Shown here piece after piece: positions 1 to 6,990 of a DNA stretch of 15,246 nt. The stretch is taken from contig CAIVBX010000138.1 in the NCBI GenBank assembly GCA_903904275.1, positions 1-15,246 on the forward strand, given 5' to 3'. This DNA is from an uncultured Pseudomonadota bacterium. GTDB lineage: Bacteria > Pseudomonadota > Gammaproteobacteria > Methylococcales > Methylomonadaceae. Made by a program: the position numbers and the translations under genes. Each line of letters opens with the position of its first letter. Position 1 is the stretch's first letter. The notes below the pieces were generated by a model. That model was not told the origin of the DNA and searched no databases. It saw only the letters and a program-made list of their open reading frames with translations.

Positions 1-710
1 GTTTCTTCGACAATTTCAGGTACAACTTTTTCAGCTGCTTCATCTTCTTCACCGTAAGAAGGCGCAGCTTCTTTATCCATCCCAATTGGTAATGAAATAT
101 GGTCAGAGAATTTGCGAACGATTGAACGTAATTTCCAACCATCTAAGAATTCTTCTTCGCCGTCTTTCAAATGCAACGTGATTTCTGTACCGCGTGTGGC
201 TTTTTCAACGCCTTCAATCGTGTAATCGCCTTCACCTGCTGATTCCCAACGTGTGCCTTCAGTTGAACCTGCTTTGCGTGTGGTCAAAGTCACTTTGTCT
301 GCAACGATAAAAGCAGAATAGAAACCTACGCCGAATTGTCCGATTAACTCACTATCTTTGGCTTGTTCGCCTGTGAGAGCTTCAAAGAATTGTTTTGTGC
401 CTGATTTTGCAATTGTGCCGATGTGTTCTTGTACTTCGGCGCGTGTCATCCCGATGCCATTATCGCTAATCGTCAACGTGCGTTTGTCTTTGTCAAAATC
501 AATACGGATTTTTAATTCGCTGTCGCCTTCATACAAACTGTCATTTGATAACGCCTCAAAACGCAATTTATCTGCGGCATCTGACGCATTTGAAATCAAC
601 TCGCGCAAGAAAATTTCTTTATTGCTGTAGAGCGAGTGAATCATCAAATGTAATAAATGTTTTACTTCGGTTTGAAAGCCTAAGGTTTCTTTTTGAGTTG
701 CTGTAGTCAC
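1..710 (-). CDS. htpG: HtpG (bacterial Hsp90) chaperone, N-terminal part, cut by window edge
   Basis: Cytosolic ATP-dependent chaperone of the Hsp90 family. 236 codons are visible from the start, covering the whole GHKL ATPase domain; the middle and C-terminal domains lie beyond base 1. Read from the sequence: the N-box ELISNASDAADKLR (residues 37-50), the G1 motif DNGIGM (83-88), the lid region GTIAKSGT, the G2 motif GQFGVGFYSAF (124-134) and GTEI (174-177). The start is GTG at 708-710, preceded by AGGA; the protein begins MTTATQKETLGFQTEV, which matches the family start. An acidic stretch (residues 220-236) lies at the expected domain linker. A sigma-32 promoter precedes it. The amtB stop is only 91 bp upstream with no visible terminator between, so some read-through from the nitrogen operon is possible. 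Identification is essentially certain. Confidence 0.97.
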   Translation of the reverse strand, partial: MTTATQKETLGFQTEVKHLLHLMIHSLYSNKEIFLRELISNASDAADKLRFEALSNDSLYEGDSELKIRIDFDKDKRTLTISDNGIGMTRAEVQEHIGTIAKSGTKQFFEALTGEQAKDSELIGQFGVGFYSAFIVADKVTLTTRKAGSTEGTRWESAGEGDYTIEGVEKATRGTEITLHLKDGEEEFLDGWKLRSIVRKFSDHISLPIGMDKEAAPSYGEEDEAAEKVVPEIVEE

Positions 711-752
711 TGTTTTTTTCCTAAATGTGAAATTAAAAATTAAGTGACTACA

Positions 753-781
753 ACTTTGGGGACAAATGATTTTTTTTCAAG
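753..781 (-). promoter_or_regulatory. Sigma-32 (heat shock) promoter of htpG
   Basis: On the minus strand CTTGAAA (775-781) is followed after 13 bases by CCCCAAAGT (753-761). This matches the sigma-32 consensus CTTGAAA-N12-14-CCCCATnT at both boxes, and the TTGTCCCCA around the -10 box also occurs in the E. coli htpG promoter as I recall it. Transcription would start near 746-748, giving a leader of about 37 nt before the GTG start. Confidence 0.85.
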
Positions 782-801
782 TCGATACGACATTGTAAAA
801 A

Positions 802-2106
802 TCAATTCAAACTGTGATAACCAGTTTCTTCATGTAATGCGATGTCTAAACCTTGCACTTCTTCGTCACTGGTAACACGCAATCCAATCCACGCATCCAA
901 ACCTTTTAGAATGGCATAACTGAAAACAGCACTCCAAACAGCGGTAACTAAAACAGCAAGAGCTTGAACACCCACTTGTTGAGAAATCGTTACGCCTTCT
1001 GGCAAACCTAAACCACCAAATTGCGATGCTGCGAAAACGCCCGTCAATATCGAACCAATCACACCGCCAACGCCGTGAACAGGAAAAACATCTAGGGAAT
1101 CGTCGATTTTTAATTTACGTTTCACAATTTGGGTTGCATGAAAACAAACAAATCCTGCTGTGATACCGATAACCAACGCGCCAAATGAACCAACATAACC
1201 TGAAGCGGGTGTAATCGTTCCCAGTCCTGCAACCATTCCCGTCACAATACCTAAAACACTTGGTCTACCATATTTTTGCCATTCAATTGCCATCCATGTC
1301 AATGAACCTGCTGCTGCTGCGATATGTGTTACTAAAATTGCCATGCCTGCACGACCGTCCGAAGTCAACGCGCTTCCGCCATTAAAACCAAACCAACCAA
1401 CCCAAAGCATTCCTGCGCCTGTTACGACCATCGTCATGTTGTGTGGTGGCATTCCGACTTGTGGAAATCCTTTTCGTTTGCCTAAAACTAATGCGGAAAC
1501 TAACGCGGCAACACCTGCATTCACATGAATCACAATGCCGCCAGCAAAATCCATTGCACCCATTTTTGCAAGCCAACCACCGCCCCAAATCCAATGACAA
1601 ATTGGCATATAAACTAAAATCAACCACAACGCACTAAACCAAAGCATTGCCGAAAATTTCATCCGTTCGGCAAAACCGCCGACAATTAACGCAGGCGTGA
1701 TAATTGCAAACGTCATTTGAAACATGAAATATACAGTTTCAGGAATGTCACCGATTAAATTTGTCGTGGTAATGTCAGGCAAAAAGGCTTTTGATAATCC
1801 GCCAATCCAAGCCTGTAATTCGCCACCATCGGCAAAAATTAAACTATAAACACCTGCGAGCCATAAAAGTGACACTAAGCAAGTAATCGCAAAACATTGC
1901 ATCAAAACAGACAGTACATTTTTGCTACGAACCAATCCACCATAAAACAACGAAAGCCCTGGAATTGTCATAAACAAAACCAAGGCTGTTGAAGTCAGAA
2001 CCCACGAAGTATTCGCTTGATTCAATTCTGCGGCAAAAACTGATTGCGGCAGAATAAAAAAAGACGCTGCACAAAGCAGCGTCCAAAAAGTGATTTTTGT
2101 TTGCAT
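802..2106 (-). CDS. amtB: Ammonium channel AmtB, second copy (downstream of glnK)
   Basis: Inner-membrane trimeric ammonium/ammonia channel, 434 aa. A signal peptide ends at about VFA-A (residue 25-26), followed by 11 predicted membrane helices. Key residues match E. coli AmtB at a constant offset of +26: F133 (Phe gate), W174, D186, twin pore histidines H194 and H344, F241 and S245. The C-terminal tail GLRVTSDEEVQGLD...HEETGY is the element that contacts GlnK in this family. The gene starts 6 bp after the glnK stop with AGGA overlapping that stop, so the two are translationally close and co-transcribed. It is a full-length paralogue of the amtB at 2541-3932 and lacks that copy's alanine-rich periplasmic insertion. 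Nothing suggests loss of function; a sensor role for one of the copies remains possible. Confidence 0.96.
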   Translation of the reverse strand: MQTKITFWTLLCAASFFILPQSVFAAELNQANTSWVLTSTALVLFMTIPGLSLFYGGLVRSKNVLSVLMQCFAITCLVSLLWLAGVYSLIFADGGELQAWIGGLSKAFLPDITTTNLIGDIPETVYFMFQMTFAIITPALIVGGFAERMKFSAMLWFSALWLILVYMPICHWIWGGGWLAKMGAMDFAGGIVIHVNAGVAALVSALVLGKRKGFPQVGMPPHNMTMVVTGAGMLWVGWFGFNGGSALTSDGRAGMAILVTHIAAAAGSLTWMAIEWQKYGRPSVLGIVTGMVAGLGTITPASGYVGSFGALVIGITAGFVCFHATQIVKRKLKIDDSLDVFPVHGVGGVIGSILTGVFAASQFGGLGLPEGVTISQQVGVQALAVLVTAVWSAVFSYAILKGLDAWIGLRVTSDEEVQGLDIALHEETGYHSLN

Positions 2107-2112
2107 AATTTC

Positions 2113-2451
2113 CTAGATTGCTTCTTCGCCAGTTTCGCCAGTTCTGATACGGATAACTTGCTCTAAATTTGACACGAAAATTTTTCCGTCTCCGATTTTT
2201 CCTGTGTTTGCGGCTTTCACAATAGTTTCAACGGCTTTATCCACCACATTGTCAGCAACCGCAATTTCAAGTTTTACTTTTGGTAAAAAATCGACCACAT
2301 ATTCTGCACCACGATAAAGTTCAGTATGCCCTTTTTGACGACCAAAGCCTTTAACTTCCGTTGCTGTTACACCCGCAACACCGATTTCAGATAAGGCTTC
2401 GCGCACGTCATCCATTTTGAAGGGTTTAATAATAGCTGTAATAAGTTTCAT
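2113..2451 (-). CDS. glnK: PII signalling protein, GlnK type
   Basis: Trimeric PII protein of 112 aa, which binds ATP/ADP and 2-oxoglutarate and plugs AmtB when nitrogen is plentiful. The start is the ATG at 2449-2451 (MKLITAIIKPFK). An in-frame ATG 69 bases upstream would add residues absent from the family. The T-loop is GFGRQKGHTELYRGAEY with Tyr51 present, so uridylylation by GlnD is expected. The PROSITE-type C-terminal signature is at residues 84-96 (TGKIGDGKIFVSN). Leu3 is as in GlnK while VVDFLPK (52-58) is closer to GlnB, so sequence alone gives a mixed signal; linkage to amtB on both sides favours GlnK. It lies 89 bp after the first amtB and 6 bp before the second. Confidence 0.95.
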   Translation of the reverse strand: MKLITAIIKPFKMDDVREALSEIGVAGVTATEVKGFGRQKGHTELYRGAEYVVDFLPKVKLEIAVADNVVDKAVETIVKAANTGKIGDGKIFVSNLEQVIRIRTGETGEEAI

Positions 2452-2522
2452 AAATTTTCCAATTAAAAAAGTGAAAGAAGGGTTAAAACTGCGATAACAA
2501 TCATAACCACTTCTACACAAAA

Positions 2523-2528
2523 ATTATA
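2523..2528 (-). promoter_or_regulatory. Possible internal -10 element ahead of glnK
   Basis: A perfect TATAAT lies on the minus strand in the 89-bp gap between the first amtB and glnK, 71 bases upstream of the glnK start. The -35 region is poor. It could give a low constitutive level of glnK-amtB independent of the operon promoter, or be a chance match in AT-rich DNA. Confidence 0.25.
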
Positions 2529-2540
2529 GGCAAAGGGTCA

Positions 2541-3932
2541 TTACAAATGATATGCCGTTTCGCCATGTTCCGAAACATCCAAACCTTGGCGTTCATCTTC
2601 TTCAGTGACACGTAATCCAACCAACACATCAACAATTTTGTACGCAATATAAGAAACAATTGCAGACCAAATAACCGCAACAGCTACGCCCCAAAATTGA
2701 CTGATAAATTGTGCGCTAAAATTATATTCGGCTGCCGCATTGGCAACATAATCCCAAACGCCTGTGCCGCCTAATGCAGGATTTGCAACAACTGCTGTGC
2801 CTAACGCACCTACAATTCCACCAATACCATGCACACCAAATGCGTCGAGTGAATCGTCATATTTGAATTTTGTTTTAAGCATCGTAACTGCCCAATAACA
2901 AACCGCACCAGATACTAAACCTAAGCAAATTGCGCCCATTGCACCAGACCAACCACATGCTGGTGTGATGACAACTAATCCTGCAATTGCACCTGAAGCT
3001 GCACCCAACATGCTAGGTTTTCCACGCATTAACCATTCTGCGCTCATCCATGACAAGGTTGCGGCGGCGGTTGCTAATAACGTATTCAAAAATACCAATG
3101 TTGCTAAACCATTGGCTTCTAAATTTGAACCTACGTTAAAACCAAACCAACCGACCCATAATAATGACGCGCCAATCATTGTCATTGTTACGCTATGTGG
3201 TGCAAGCGATTCACGTCCGTAGCCAATGCGTTTGCCAATTAACAAACTGCCAACTAAACCTGCAATCCCTGCGTTAATATGAACAACTGAACCACCCGCA
3301 AAATCTAATGCACCTTTTTGGAATAAGAAACCTGCAGTGGCAGTTGCCGCTTCTGCTGCTGCCGCATCAGTGTACGCATCAGGTCCAGTCCAATACCAAA
3401 CCATGTGTGCAAGTGGTAAATATGAGAATGTGAACCAAATCGCAGTGAATAACAAAACGGCTGAAAACTTAATTCGTTCTGCAAATGCACCAATAATGAT
3501 AGCTGGTGTAATCGCTGCAAAGGTCAATTGAAATGCAACATAAGCAAATTCAGGAATCGCAACACCTTTGCTAAATGTTGCAGCAAGTGAATCAGGCGTA
3601 ATGCCTTTCAAAAACATTTTACTCAGACCACCAAAAAACGCATTGCCTTCAGTAAATGCAATGCTATAACCGTAAATTGCCCACAAAATGGCAATCATCG
3701 AAAAAATAACAAACACTTGCATCAAAATCGACAACATATTTTTGGCGCGAACCATACCGCCATAAAACAATGCTAATCCAGGCACAATCATCAATATGAC
3801 TAAAATAGTAGAAATCATGACCCACGCTGTATCGCCTTTATTCACAACAGGTGCGACAATTTCTTCAGCGACGCTCAACATACTTGTACTGAGTAATGTT
3901 AGCGCGGTGAAACTACGCAAAAATGTTTTCAT
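2541..3932 (-). CDS. amtB: Ammonium channel AmtB, first copy (between porin gene and glnK)
   Basis: Inner-membrane ammonium channel, 463 aa, with a signal peptide (cleavage near SVA-EE, residues 20-23) and 11 membrane helices. Pore residues are all present: F138 (Phe gate), W179, D210, twin histidines H218 and H368, F265 and S269. An alanine-rich insertion of about 20 residues (roughly 183-205) sits in the periplasmic loop between helices 4 and 5; this variant is common in proteobacterial AmtB proteins. The tail GLRVTEEDERQGLD...HGETAY is the GlnK-binding type. It starts 18 bp after the porin stop, with GAGG 8 bases before the ATG, so it belongs to the same transcript. It is a paralogue, not a recent duplicate, of the amtB at 802-2106: the two differ along most of their length. 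Confidence 0.96.
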   Translation of the reverse strand: MKTFLRSFTALTLLSTSMLSVAEEIVAPVVNKGDTAWVMISTILVILMIVPGLALFYGGMVRAKNMLSILMQVFVIFSMIAILWAIYGYSIAFTEGNAFFGGLSKMFLKGITPDSLAATFSKGVAIPEFAYVAFQLTFAAITPAIIIGAFAERIKFSAVLLFTAIWFTFSYLPLAHMVWYWTGPDAYTDAAAAEAATATAGFLFQKGALDFAGGSVVHINAGIAGLVGSLLIGKRIGYGRESLAPHSVTMTMIGASLLWVGWFGFNVGSNLEANGLATLVFLNTLLATAAATLSWMSAEWLMRGKPSMLGAASGAIAGLVVITPACGWSGAMGAICLGLVSGAVCYWAVTMLKTKFKYDDSLDAFGVHGIGGIVGALGTAVVANPALGGTGVWDYVANAAAEYNFSAQFISQFWGVAVAVIWSAIVSYIAYKIVDVLVGLRVTEEDERQGLDVSEHGETAYHL

Positions 3933-3950
3933 GTTTCAGCCTCAAAAAAA

Positions 3951-5231
3951 TTAGAAATTGATTGTAAAATCGGTCGAAAATAAAAATTGGTCTTGTTTGT
4001 TATTACCGAATGGACGTGAACCGTCAGCCCAATCGTAACGTACGTTTGGACGCAAATTTAACCAAGCCGTGGGTTTATAAGTCACGCCAGCTGTAACAGC
4101 ATAGTAGCTCGTACCTGTATTAACACCAGCAAAGGTTCTAGCAGGATACCCAACACGAAAACCGTCTTGATCCCTGAACCATTCGCCACGAAGACCCGCG
4201 ACTAAGTTATCTTTAACGTCATACGTTAAATGGGTATTTACACCGTACCATTGAGCATCTTTTATACCGCCAGGGGTAATAACAGAATTTGCAAAGCCGT
4301 GATCGTGTTGAACCATCAAATGCGTTTTATCAGTAATGTTATGTTTTAAAACAATGCTATACATTGCCCACGCATTACTACTATGTTCAGAGGTCGCACT
4401 GTAAGTTCCTGTGATATTGGCAGAAGTTCCTTTATCATTGCTTGTCCATGTTGTGCCAAGTAAGCCACCCCAATTTCCAAGTTGTTGATCAAAACTACCA
4501 TCCCAGCCACCTGTTGCACTACCTGTCAACGCGCCACCAACAACCGCCCAATTTGAATCGACCGCGTAATTCGCCAAAATCCCTGTGTGCGTAAATGGTT
4601 CACCAAATTGCATGGTGTAAGCATGTGTATAGAAGAAATTATCTGGAGCAGGAACAGTTTCATAACCGATTGGGGTGTAAAAATGCCCGACTTTAACGTT
4701 CAATCCATTACCAATTGGGATATATGCTTCACCGTAGGCTTGTGGTAAAGCCAAATCATAAAAACGATTTGTTGAGCTACCTAAGAAATTCAAATCCCAA
4801 TGACCACGATTTAATGGATTGCCAGTGCCTGGGTCAGAACCAGGAACACCGTAGGCTTGAGTGAAAATTGAATCTGTCCCAAACATGACATCAAAGCGTC
4901 CACCAAAATCCCAATTTGAGCCTTCTGTTGCAACGGCACGTTGAATGAATAAATTTAATTGGTTCAATTGGACTTCGCTATGACGATCACCAAATGTGAC
5001 AGGACCATTGAAACCATTATCAGAACCAGCCGCATTATAAGTAATGCCTGCATTTGCCCAACCGCCAACTACGATACCGTTGTTTTTTAACAACGACGCT
5101 TCATTTGCATCGTAACCTGTTAAGTCGGCAATCGCTCCCGCGTGAACATTTGTTATAAATCCTGCCAGTAATAAACCACCTGACACTAATTGTATCGCAC
5201 GGTAATACTTGCGTTTTTGATGTGTTTTCAT
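3951..5231 (-). CDS. Outer-membrane beta-barrel porin, BBP2/OmpL-like family
   Basis: Secreted 426-aa protein with a signal peptide (positive N-terminus KTHQKRKYYR, hydrophobic core 14-25, cleavage near VHA-GA at 31). The rest shows the alternating, aromatic and glycine-rich pattern of an outer-membrane barrel and ends in Phe (TDFTINF), the usual C-terminal barrel signature. Segments such as GRFDVMFGTD, LPQAYGEAYIPIGNGLNVKVGHFYTPIGYE and the TPGGIKDAQWYGVN region resemble the putative beta-barrel porin-2 (BBP2, PF07642) family. It is first in the operon ahead of amtB-glnK-amtB, with AGGA before the ATG and a sigma-54 promoter about 43 bases upstream. From this context I infer a porin for ammonium or small nitrogen compounds made under nitrogen limitation. 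Substrate is not shown by the sequence. Confidence 0.85.
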   Translation of the reverse strand: MKTHQKRKYYRAIQLVSGGLLLAGFITNVHAGAIADLTGYDANEASLLKNNGIVVGGWANAGITYNAAGSDNGFNGPVTFGDRHSEVQLNQLNLFIQRAVATEGSNWDFGGRFDVMFGTDSIFTQAYGVPGSDPGTGNPLNRGHWDLNFLGSSTNRFYDLALPQAYGEAYIPIGNGLNVKVGHFYTPIGYETVPAPDNFFYTHAYTMQFGEPFTHTGILANYAVDSNWAVVGGALTGSATGGWDGSFDQQLGNWGGLLGTTWTSNDKGTSANITGTYSATSEHSSNAWAMYSIVLKHNITDKTHLMVQHDHGFANSVITPGGIKDAQWYGVNTHLTYDVKDNLVAGLRGEWFRDQDGFRVGYPARTFAGVNTGTSYYAVTAGVTYKPTAWLNLRPNVRYDWADGSRPFGNNKQDQFLFSTDFTINF

Positions 5232-5273
5232 GTGTAATTTTCCTTAAAATTGACGAATGTTTTTTAATTTAAA

Positions 5274-5289
5274 AGCAGATGTCATGCCA
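5274..5289 (-). promoter_or_regulatory. Sigma-54 promoter of the porin-amtB-glnK-amtB operon
   Basis: Minus-strand TGGCATGACATCTGCT matches the sigma-54 consensus TGGCACRNNNNTTGCW at 14 of 16 positions, with the invariant GG and GC exactly 10 bases apart. The start site would be near 5263, about 32 bases before the porin ATG. Two NtrC-like sites lie roughly 97 and 128 bp upstream of that start. Confidence 0.8.
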
Positions 5290-5351
5290 GTCACCAAAAA
5301 ACAACAAAAACAAATGGTTGCTGATTAAAATAATCAATAAAAATGGTAAGT

Positions 5352-5368
5352 TGCACCGCGATAATGCG
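5352..5368. promoter_or_regulatory. NtrC-like enhancer site, promoter-proximal to the porin operon
   Basis: TGCACCGCGATAATGCG: the left half is a full TGCACC, the right half (AATGCG against GGTGCA) keeps the TGC core. The centre (5360) is about 97 bp upstream of the predicted sigma-54 start. Confidence 0.5.
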
Positions 5369-5382
5369 GAAATAAAAATTCG

Positions 5383-5399
5383 TGCGCTAATTTGGTGCG
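5383..5399. promoter_or_regulatory. NtrC-like enhancer site, promoter-distal
   Basis: TGCGCTAATTTGGTGCG fits TGCACC-N5-GGTGCA at 9 of 12 specified bases. Its centre (5391) is 31 bp, about three helical turns, from that of the other site, the same-face spacing expected of cooperating NtrC dimers. It lies 126 bp upstream of the glnA start and could serve either direction. Confidence 0.55.
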
Positions 5400-5437
5400 T
5401 TGAAGTAAATTCACAACATTTCAATGGTTATTTTTTA

Positions 5438-5473
5438 GTGCTAAACGTTTAAAAAAAATGGTATTGTTAGCAC
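5438..5473. repeat. Inverted repeat in the glnA upstream region
   Basis: GTGCTAA (5438-5444) and TTAGCAC (5467-5473) are perfect inverted copies separated by 22 bases that include a poly-A stretch. It lies 52-87 bases before the glnA ATG, where a glnA promoter and operator are expected. It could be an operator or a weak stem in the leader. No strong sigma-70 or sigma-54 promoter for glnA was recognised; only a weak TGGTATTGT extended -10-like element at 5459-5467. Confidence 0.4.
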
Positions 5474-5524
5474 GGCTGTGATTAAACGCACCGATTTTTC
5501 AATAATAATTAGGAGACGATATAA

Positions 5525-6934
5525 ATGTCTGTAGCAAACGTACTTAAATTGATTAAAGACAACGACGTAAAATTCGTTGACTTCCGTTTTTGCGATACAC
5601 GCGGCAAAGAACAACACGTTACTTTCCCAGCACACTCGATTGATGAAGATACTTTTGAAGACGGCAATATGTTTGACGGTTCGTCAATTGCTGGTTGGAA
5701 ACACATCAATGAATCTGACATGATTTTATTACCAGATCCAAGCAGTGCTGTTATGGATCCTTTTTTCGATGATAACACGTTAATTATTCGTTGCGACATC
5801 ATCGAACCTAAAAATATGCAAGGTTATGAACGTGACCCACGTTCTTTAGCAAAACGCGCTGAAGCTTATTTAAAATCAACTGGCATTGCGGACACCGCAT
5901 TCTTTGGTCCTGAAAACGAATTCTTCATTTTTGATGACGTTCGTTGGGGCGCAGACATGAGCGGCACTTTCTACAAAATTGATTCTGAAGAAGCGGGTTG
6001 GAACGCTGAAAAAGTTTATCCAGACGGCAACACAGGTCATCGTCCAGGTGTGAAAGGCGGTTATTTCCCTGTGCCTCCAGTCGATTCATTCCAAGACATG
6101 CGTTCTGCAATGTGTCAAACATTGGAATCAATGGGACAAGTGACTGAAGTTCATCACCACGAAGTGGCGACTGCTGGTCAATGCGAAATTGGTGTGAAAT
6201 TCAACACATTGGTTAAAAAAGCGGACGAAGTTTTAGAATTAAAATACGTTATTGCAAACATTGCTCACGCTTACGGAAAAACTGCGACTTTCATGCCTAA
6301 ACCATTAGTTGGTGACAACGGTAGCGGTATGCACGTTCACCAATCGTTAGCAAAAGACGGTGTGAACTTGTTCACAGGCGATTTATACGGCGGTTTATCT
6401 GAAACAGCGTTGTACTACATCGGCGGTATCATCAAACACGCAAAAGCGTTAAACGCTTTCACCAACGCTTCAACAAACAGTTACAAGCGTTTAGTTCCAG
6501 GTTTCGAAGCACCTGTTATGTTAGCGTATTCTGCGCGTAACCGTTCAGCGTCAATTCGTATTCCTTTTGTTCGCAATCCAAAAGGTCGTCGTATCGAAGT
6601 GCGTTTCCCTGATTCAACAGCAAACCCATATTTGGCATTCTCTGCGATGTTGATGGCTGGCTTAGACGGTATTCAAAACAAAATCCATCCAGGTGAAGCG
6701 ATGGATAAAGATTTGTACGATTTACCACCAGAAGAAGAAAAAGCGATTCCACAAGTTTGCCACGCTTTCGACCAAGCTTTAGAAGCATTGGATAAAGATC
6801 GTGATTTCTTAACAAAAGGTGGTGTATTCACTAACGACGTAATCGACGCTTACATTACGTTGAAAATGGAAGAAGTCACACGCTTGCGTATGAGTACACA
6901 CCCAGTTGAATACGATATGTATTACAGCTTGTAA
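5525..6934 (+). CDS. glnA: Glutamine synthetase, type I (GSI-beta)
   Basis: Dodecameric cytosolic enzyme forming glutamine from glutamate, ammonia and ATP, 469 aa, the usual length. Conserved residues (counting Met): D51 in MFDGSSI, metal ligands E130 and E132 in GPENEFF, E213 in HHEVATAGQCE, E221, H270 in GSGMHVHQS, E358 in RRIEVRFPD. The adenylylation tyrosine is Y398 in MDKDLYDLPPEE, so control by GlnE-type adenylylation is expected. AGGAG lies 9 bases before the ATG. It is divergent from the porin-amtB-glnK-amtB operon across 293 bp carrying NtrC-like sites, and is closed by its own terminator. No glnL/glnG (ntrBC) follows it, unlike in enterobacteria: a convergent phosphopantetheinyl transferase gene comes next. 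Confidence 0.98.
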   Translation: MSVANVLKLIKDNDVKFVDFRFCDTRGKEQHVTFPAHSIDEDTFEDGNMFDGSSIAGWKHINESDMILLPDPSSAVMDPFFDDNTLIIRCDIIEPKNMQGYERDPRSLAKRAEAYLKSTGIADTAFFGPENEFFIFDDVRWGADMSGTFYKIDSEEAGWNAEKVYPDGNTGHRPGVKGGYFPVPPVDSFQDMRSAMCQTLESMGQVTEVHHHEVATAGQCEIGVKFNTLVKKADEVLELKYVIANIAHAYGKTATFMPKPLVGDNGSGMHVHQSLAKDGVNLFTGDLYGGLSETALYYIGGIIKHAKALNAFTNASTNSYKRLVPGFEAPVMLAYSARNRSASIRIPFVRNPKGRRIEVRFPDSTANPYLAFSAMLMAGLDGIQNKIHPGEAMDKDLYDLPPEEEKAIPQVCHAFDQALEALDKDRDFLTKGGVFTNDVIDAYITLKMEEVTRLRMSTHPVEYDMYYSL

Positions 6935-6960
6935 TTAAAAACATTAGTTTCTCAAAAAGA

Positions 6961-6984
6961 ACGCCCCAGAAATGGGGCGTTTTT
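6961..6984 (+). terminator. Intrinsic terminator after glnA
   Basis: Stem ACGCCCCA (6961-6968) pairs with TGGGGCGT (6973-6980) over a GAAA tetraloop, followed by a T run (6980-6984). A's on the other side give a weaker T-rich tail on the minus strand, so it may also end the convergent minus-strand genes. Confidence 0.93.
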
Positions 6985-6990
6985 GTGTCT

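Noticed and set aside
183..205. Plus-strand coding within htpG (a frame of 90 codons at 358-630 and others)
   Set aside because: The minus strand encodes a continuous, highly conserved HtpG ATPase domain here; plus-strand frames are shadows.
2452..2520. Longer glnK reading frame starting at 2520 with 23 extra residues
   Set aside because: The extension is not part of any PII protein, and the family N-terminus MKL(I/V)T begins exactly at the ATG at 2449-2451.
3318..3386. Alanine-rich insertion in the first AmtB as a novel domain
   Set aside because: This periplasmic loop variant with a YWTGPDA...AAAAEAA pattern is common among proteobacterial AmtB proteins.
5394..5489. Sigma-54 promoter for glnA on the plus strand
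   Set aside because: Each GG between 5394 and 5475 was tested; none has GC exactly 10 bases further on (spacings found were 8, 12 or 13).
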